From contig CM032117.1 in the NCBI GenBank assembly GCA_018894105.1, positions 50,130,503 to 50,194,502 on the forward strand: DNA of 64,000 nucleotides. Direction: 5' to 3'. The notes beneath the pieces were generated by a model that saw only the letters and a program-made list of their open reading frames with translations, made no database searches and had not been told where the DNA came from. Every line of letters begins with the position of its first letter. Positions within the stretch are counted from its first letter, which is position 1. The translations under genes were made by a program, and so were the position numbers. This document shows, piece after piece, positions 60,417-64,000 of the stretch. This stretch comes from Jacaranda mimosifolia. Its lineage: Eukaryota > Streptophyta > Magnoliopsida > Lamiales > Bignoniaceae.

Positions 60417-63400
60417 TCACTTCCTCTTCTTAGCCGGTGGTTGATCCTCCTCATCCTCATCTTCCTCCTCTTCTTCCTCATCATCACCATCCCCATCCTC
60501 ATCGCCATCATCATCGTCGTCATCATCGTCATCACTACCTTCATTGCCATTTGCCTCAGGATCCTCCTCAGGGTCCCCTACATCATCATCTCCACCTTCT
60601 TCACCACCGGAGAAGTCTTCATCACCAGCATCATCATCATCATCCTGATCATCAGCATCACCGTCATCATCTTCATCATCATCCTCTGTATCACTTCCAT
60701 CTTTGTTTTCAGGTCCAGGCTTTTCCAATCTATGAAGCTCATCCATGGGAAACCTGCTAAAGAGTCATTTATTTCACCTATCTAACGAGCTTTGCATGCA
60801 AAATTGTTCCGTGCAGAAATCAAAATTACCGTTTCTCAGTCCAGTCTGGTAGCCCATCACCATCATTTACCAGGGATCCAGTCTGTTGACATTTTTAGAT
60901 TGTTTGAGGGAATTGAAGCAAGATTCTTAAAAGTGCAAAAGAGTAACATAAAAGTTGCCCATCACAGCAGTTTGGATCAGCTCCATGTAAACAACATTAT
61001 ACGAGCACAGAACACCAAACAAACAAATTTGCACAACTTGAAGCATTCTGCACATATAATTTAATCAATAATAAAATAACAGGAGACACTGGCTTGTAAC
61101 AATCAATCTTCAGGGCATACAACAGTGCTTTCACCATCTAATCTAGGACAGTTAATCAACATCCCCAATATCTGAAATCAAAGTGTGAATGTTGTCAGCG
61201 TGTTTTACAGCAAGTCCGGACTTTATAAGTTGGAAGTGGTAAGCGGAATGCTCTAAGTACTTCACCAGCCAGCATTTCAAAGTGGAACATCAAAATCCCA
61301 ATGAGATTCCTATCGGTAATGTCCTTTGCAACTATAGAATGTCTTCAAGTTAACTGTGGAATATGAAAACATTTCACTTCATGGGGACAAGAAAACAGAT
61401 GATGCACGACTGATGTGCATGCGGAGGAGCAAATAAGGAGAAATAATGCAACAAATCCTAAGGGTCCGTTTGTTTTCATTTTTAAGCCTCATTTTCACAT
61501 TTTCTACTATTTGAAAATTGAAAAAATCACACTTTACACATTTTCACCCAACATATTTTCATTTTCATTCTCAAAACACATGCTCCAATAACCTATATAT
61601 CTTCTCCCAATAACTTATTTATCTTCTCTCTCTATTATTATTATTTCTACCTCTCTCCACCTACAACCTACTGAACTCAACATAATTATTATTTTTTTAA
61701 CAATTTATCCAAATACAAATTCATTTTCACAAACTATCTTTTCAAATTTTAGAAAAGATAAAAATTAAAAAAACAGAAGAAAAGATTCCTTGTCTTGGTG
61801 CAAACATAAATACGTCAAGAATATTGTCTTTACATAACAAATTGCAAGTATGAATTACTCTCAAAAGACTCTTAACTCCTGCCCATTATGCCAAGGAATC
61901 TATGATTTTACTAGAGTTGTTAAAGGCATTGGCCTTGTCGCCTAAGGCGACAAGCGATGGGGGCAAGGCAAATTCGCCTTTCTCCTCACTCAGGCAAGTT
62001 GTCTCCACAAGGTTCTGGAAAGGTGCACCTTTCTTGCCTTTTCCAAAGGGAGAGGCACTGTAAAGATGCACCTCTTTGAAGTTGGCTTGTCAACGGTCAA
62101 AACTCAAAAGCCCAAAATTAAAAATGAAAACGAAAAAAAAAAAATAGAGAGAAGACAAATATGGAAAAGTGGGAAATCCCTAGAGAGAGTAATAAGAGTA
62201 CACACGCAGCAAAACAAACAGGCTAAGGCACATGCTCAACTTATTGGATCTAAGACTTGGTTGAATAACTTGGTTTGATTTTATCATGTTATATTTGTTA
62301 CATAATCTAGGATCTCTACTTAGATTGAAACTTGTTAAATATATATCATACGTAATAAATTCTCATCTTAGCGCATTGCTTCAAAAAGGTAGGCACCTCT
62401 CGCCTCAAGCACTAGAGGCCATGTCTCCCTGCATCACCTTTTGCATTTATTTAACTATGATTTTACTCAAAATCTTATAGATTAGTTTTTTCCTTCCAAA
62501 TTGTCTTTATTATCTCTTTTATCTTTCAAAAGCCTTCAAACTCCAGCCCACATCGTCAGGGATGTGTGAGAAAAAATATATTGGGACCACCAAGTCTTTG
62601 AAGGAGATAAATGATACTCAATGTTGGAAGGGCATAGTGTACACAAAACATAAAGCATTCATCTAACCAAAGCCTACAAAACTAAAATATTATGCGTATC
62701 GAATAACAGAACCCAAGCTTGTGAGCATAACTACAGAAGTTGTATTCTCCAAATCTCCAAATCATGTAACATGACACATCCAACATTATTATCCTAATTA
62801 AACAGTCTACTGAAACACATTCTACAACAAGAGCAAGCAACTGCAATTAAGAGAAGACTTCAACCAAACTTCAACAGAATCAAATCTTACATTGTTGGTG
62901 CTTTTTAAAGCTCCAGCAAAGCAAAAGTCCATTATTTCGTCAAGTTCAAGAAACAACAGGACAAGAAGAGTTCAGCTTCCAAACAGGTTGATAAAACAAT
63001 CGCTTTTAATGACAACACATCTTACAATTTAACTCTTACCAAATAGAGTTGACAAAATTAACAACAGAAGCTCATTAGATGAAAGTTAATAAAAGGAAAG
63101 GAAAGAAAATCTAAGATTAAGACCGACCCTTCAGCTATAAATAAAGTTTAATTACTGCTTGTAAACCAAAAATTGACAAATTCAAAAAAAGAAAAGAACA
63201 GGAAAAATCCTTTAGCGGCACAGGAACACATAATAAGCAGCAAAGAGTCGTTCAAAAGTCAAAACTGGAGCAAAATCTAAAAAGCCCACATCAAGAAATT
63301 CAAAGTCTTGCACAGAGAATCAAACAAAAAGGTAAAAGGTTCAGCTCTGGAAAAAGCTATTCACCAGCATAAGAAGGCAAGCGAGGGATTTTTGAGCAGC

Positions 63401-63496
63401 CAAAAGAGTATTAACCGCAGCAGCCTCCACAAATGAGCACACCACTAGCTGCTTCCTCAAAGCACTCACATCAGAGCTCAACTTAGTCACCTCCAT
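60417..63496 (-). CDS. Small, very acidic protein with a basic C-terminal tail
   Basis: Three exons join in frame: 63365-63496 (MEVTKLSSDVSALRKQL..., 44 codons, donor GTGAAT), 60830-60882 (TGSLVNDGDGLPDWTEK) and 60417-60753 (FPMDELHRLEKPG..., to the stop). Together they make 522 nt, 173 aa. The last exon is mostly Asp/Glu with Gly, including uninterrupted Asp runs, and ends QPPAKKRK, a likely nuclear localisation signal. Such acidic, lysine-tailed proteins are often nuclear, histone- or chromatin-linked, but I do not recognise a named family. Exon 1 is my inference from an ATG context, matching phases and splice signals, so an extra or different first exon is possible. A (GA)n tract lies in the presumed 5' UTR. 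Confidence 0.65.
61913..62458. mobile_element. MITE in intron 1 of the acidic-protein gene
   Basis: 546 bp, starting AGAGTTGTTAAAGGC and ending TTTAACTAT, with an exact flanking duplication of at least 9 bp, GATTTTACT (61904-61912, 62459-62467). The interior has 'ggcacctctcgcctcaagc'-type repeats. A 9-bp duplication favours the Mutator superfamily; 8 bp (hAT) cannot be excluded because the edge is ambiguous. Confidence 0.8.
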
Positions 63497-63628
63497 TTAC
63501 CCCAAAAAAAAGAAAACCTTAGAAATCCACTAAATATCTCGTCTTGAAGGAAAATAAGCTGAAAATGTTGAGAAAACAAACAGAAAAGTAGAAAAATGGG
63601 ACGTCTAAGAGAGAGAAACTGAGAGGCT

Positions 63629-63630
<2 letters not shown>

Positions 63631-63667
<37 letters not shown>
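63631..63667. repeat. (GA)n microsatellite in the presumed 5' UTR
   Basis: About 18 GA units, read as CT on the gene's strand, 135 bp upstream of the proposed ATG. CT-rich 5' leaders are common in plants. Confidence 0.9.
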
Positions 63668-63669
<2 letters not shown>

Positions 63670-64000
63670 TTGGGTAGGGTTGAATTCGGACGTGTGCGTC
63701 CAAAACAGAAAGTTGAGGTAGAATGAGGTAGAAGGAAAATGGAACTGAAGGAAAAAGAAAATTAAAAAATAAAATGTTGACTAGGGTTTTTGTATGAACG
63801 ACAAGGGTTTTGTGGGTGAACATTTGATATTTTCCAATTGTGTAGGGGTAAGTTTGCAAAGTTTTTGAAATTAATTCTGAGTGCTTAGGATCCAGCGTCG
63901 GAGTAATTCAGCGTGTCATTGGGCCGTTGGAGGTTTGATCAAGGATCCACGCGCTTCATGGACTGTGAGACACACTCTTTCTTACTTTTTGAATTTTCAT
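63668..64000 (-). promoter_or_regulatory. Presumed promoter region of the acidic-protein gene
   Basis: Placed only by position upstream of the CT-rich leader. No distinct TATA box or other site is certain. Confidence 0.3.

Noticed and set aside
60408..60785. Plus-strand frames of Ile/Leu or His/Pro over the acidic gene
   Set aside because: Mirror images of GAT/GAG codons on the minus strand; the minus frame has splice signals and a sensible start.
61464..61790. MITE starting GGGTCCGTTTG after TAA
   Set aside because: The left end looks like a Harbinger MITE, but I could not find a matching right end or target duplication.
63605..63859. Minus-strand frame ending in a long Leu-Ser repeat
   Set aside because: Made by the GA microsatellite; no start context or similarity.

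Overview
The window is nuclear DNA of a flowering plant, most likely a eudicot. It is AT-rich, its genes are split by GT-AG introns, and it holds plant transposons and two fragments of plastid DNA. The heparanase-like genes are of the plant GH79 type, but the sequence does not fix the species.

Layout. 1-3045: decayed exons of a replication-protein-A-like gene. 5251-16485: an old Ty3/Gypsy retrotransposon of Tat type, with both LTRs and a 5-bp target duplication. It carries a broken gag-pol, an antisense extra ORF, and a hAT element nested in that ORF. 16656-17579: first copy of the two-cistron CDC26-TTM3 locus, starting 170 bp after the retrotransposon. 18768-22005: a dead heparanase-like gene on the minus strand, split by a solo LTR. 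23-34 kb: AT-rich DNA, a ~400-450 bp tandem-repeat array, a decayed transposon gene for a DUF1985/Ulp1-type protein, and a second hAT element. 36151-42321: an intact nine-exon heparanase-like gene (540 aa, minus strand) whose first intron has grown to 3.7 kb through insertions, including plastid ndhB DNA. 42.6-49.4 kb: MITEs and a dead hAT transposase gene. 53213-53873: plastid rrn23/trnA DNA. 54668-55584: second, better preserved CDC26-TTM3 copy. 60417-63496: a three-exon gene for a very acidic protein.

Two gene types occur twice, and the arrangement is informative. The 3' flank of CDC26-TTM3 copy 1 runs directly into the truncated end of the dead heparanase gene, while copy 2 has the same flank without the heparanase. 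This looks like the junction of a segmental tandem duplication of a block [heparanase ... CDC26-TTM3]. After the duplication the copies diverged. Heparanase copy A died through a stop, a frameshift, a lost splice donor and an LTR insertion. TTM3 copy 1 lost the first glutamate of its ExExK metal-binding motif.

The most interesting system is CDC26-TTM3: a cell-cycle ubiquitin-ligase subunit and a tripolyphosphatase-type enzyme encoded one after the other, apparently on one mRNA. In both copies there is no ATG in any frame between the CDC26 start and the TTM3 start. No operons, CRISPR arrays or bacterial features are present.
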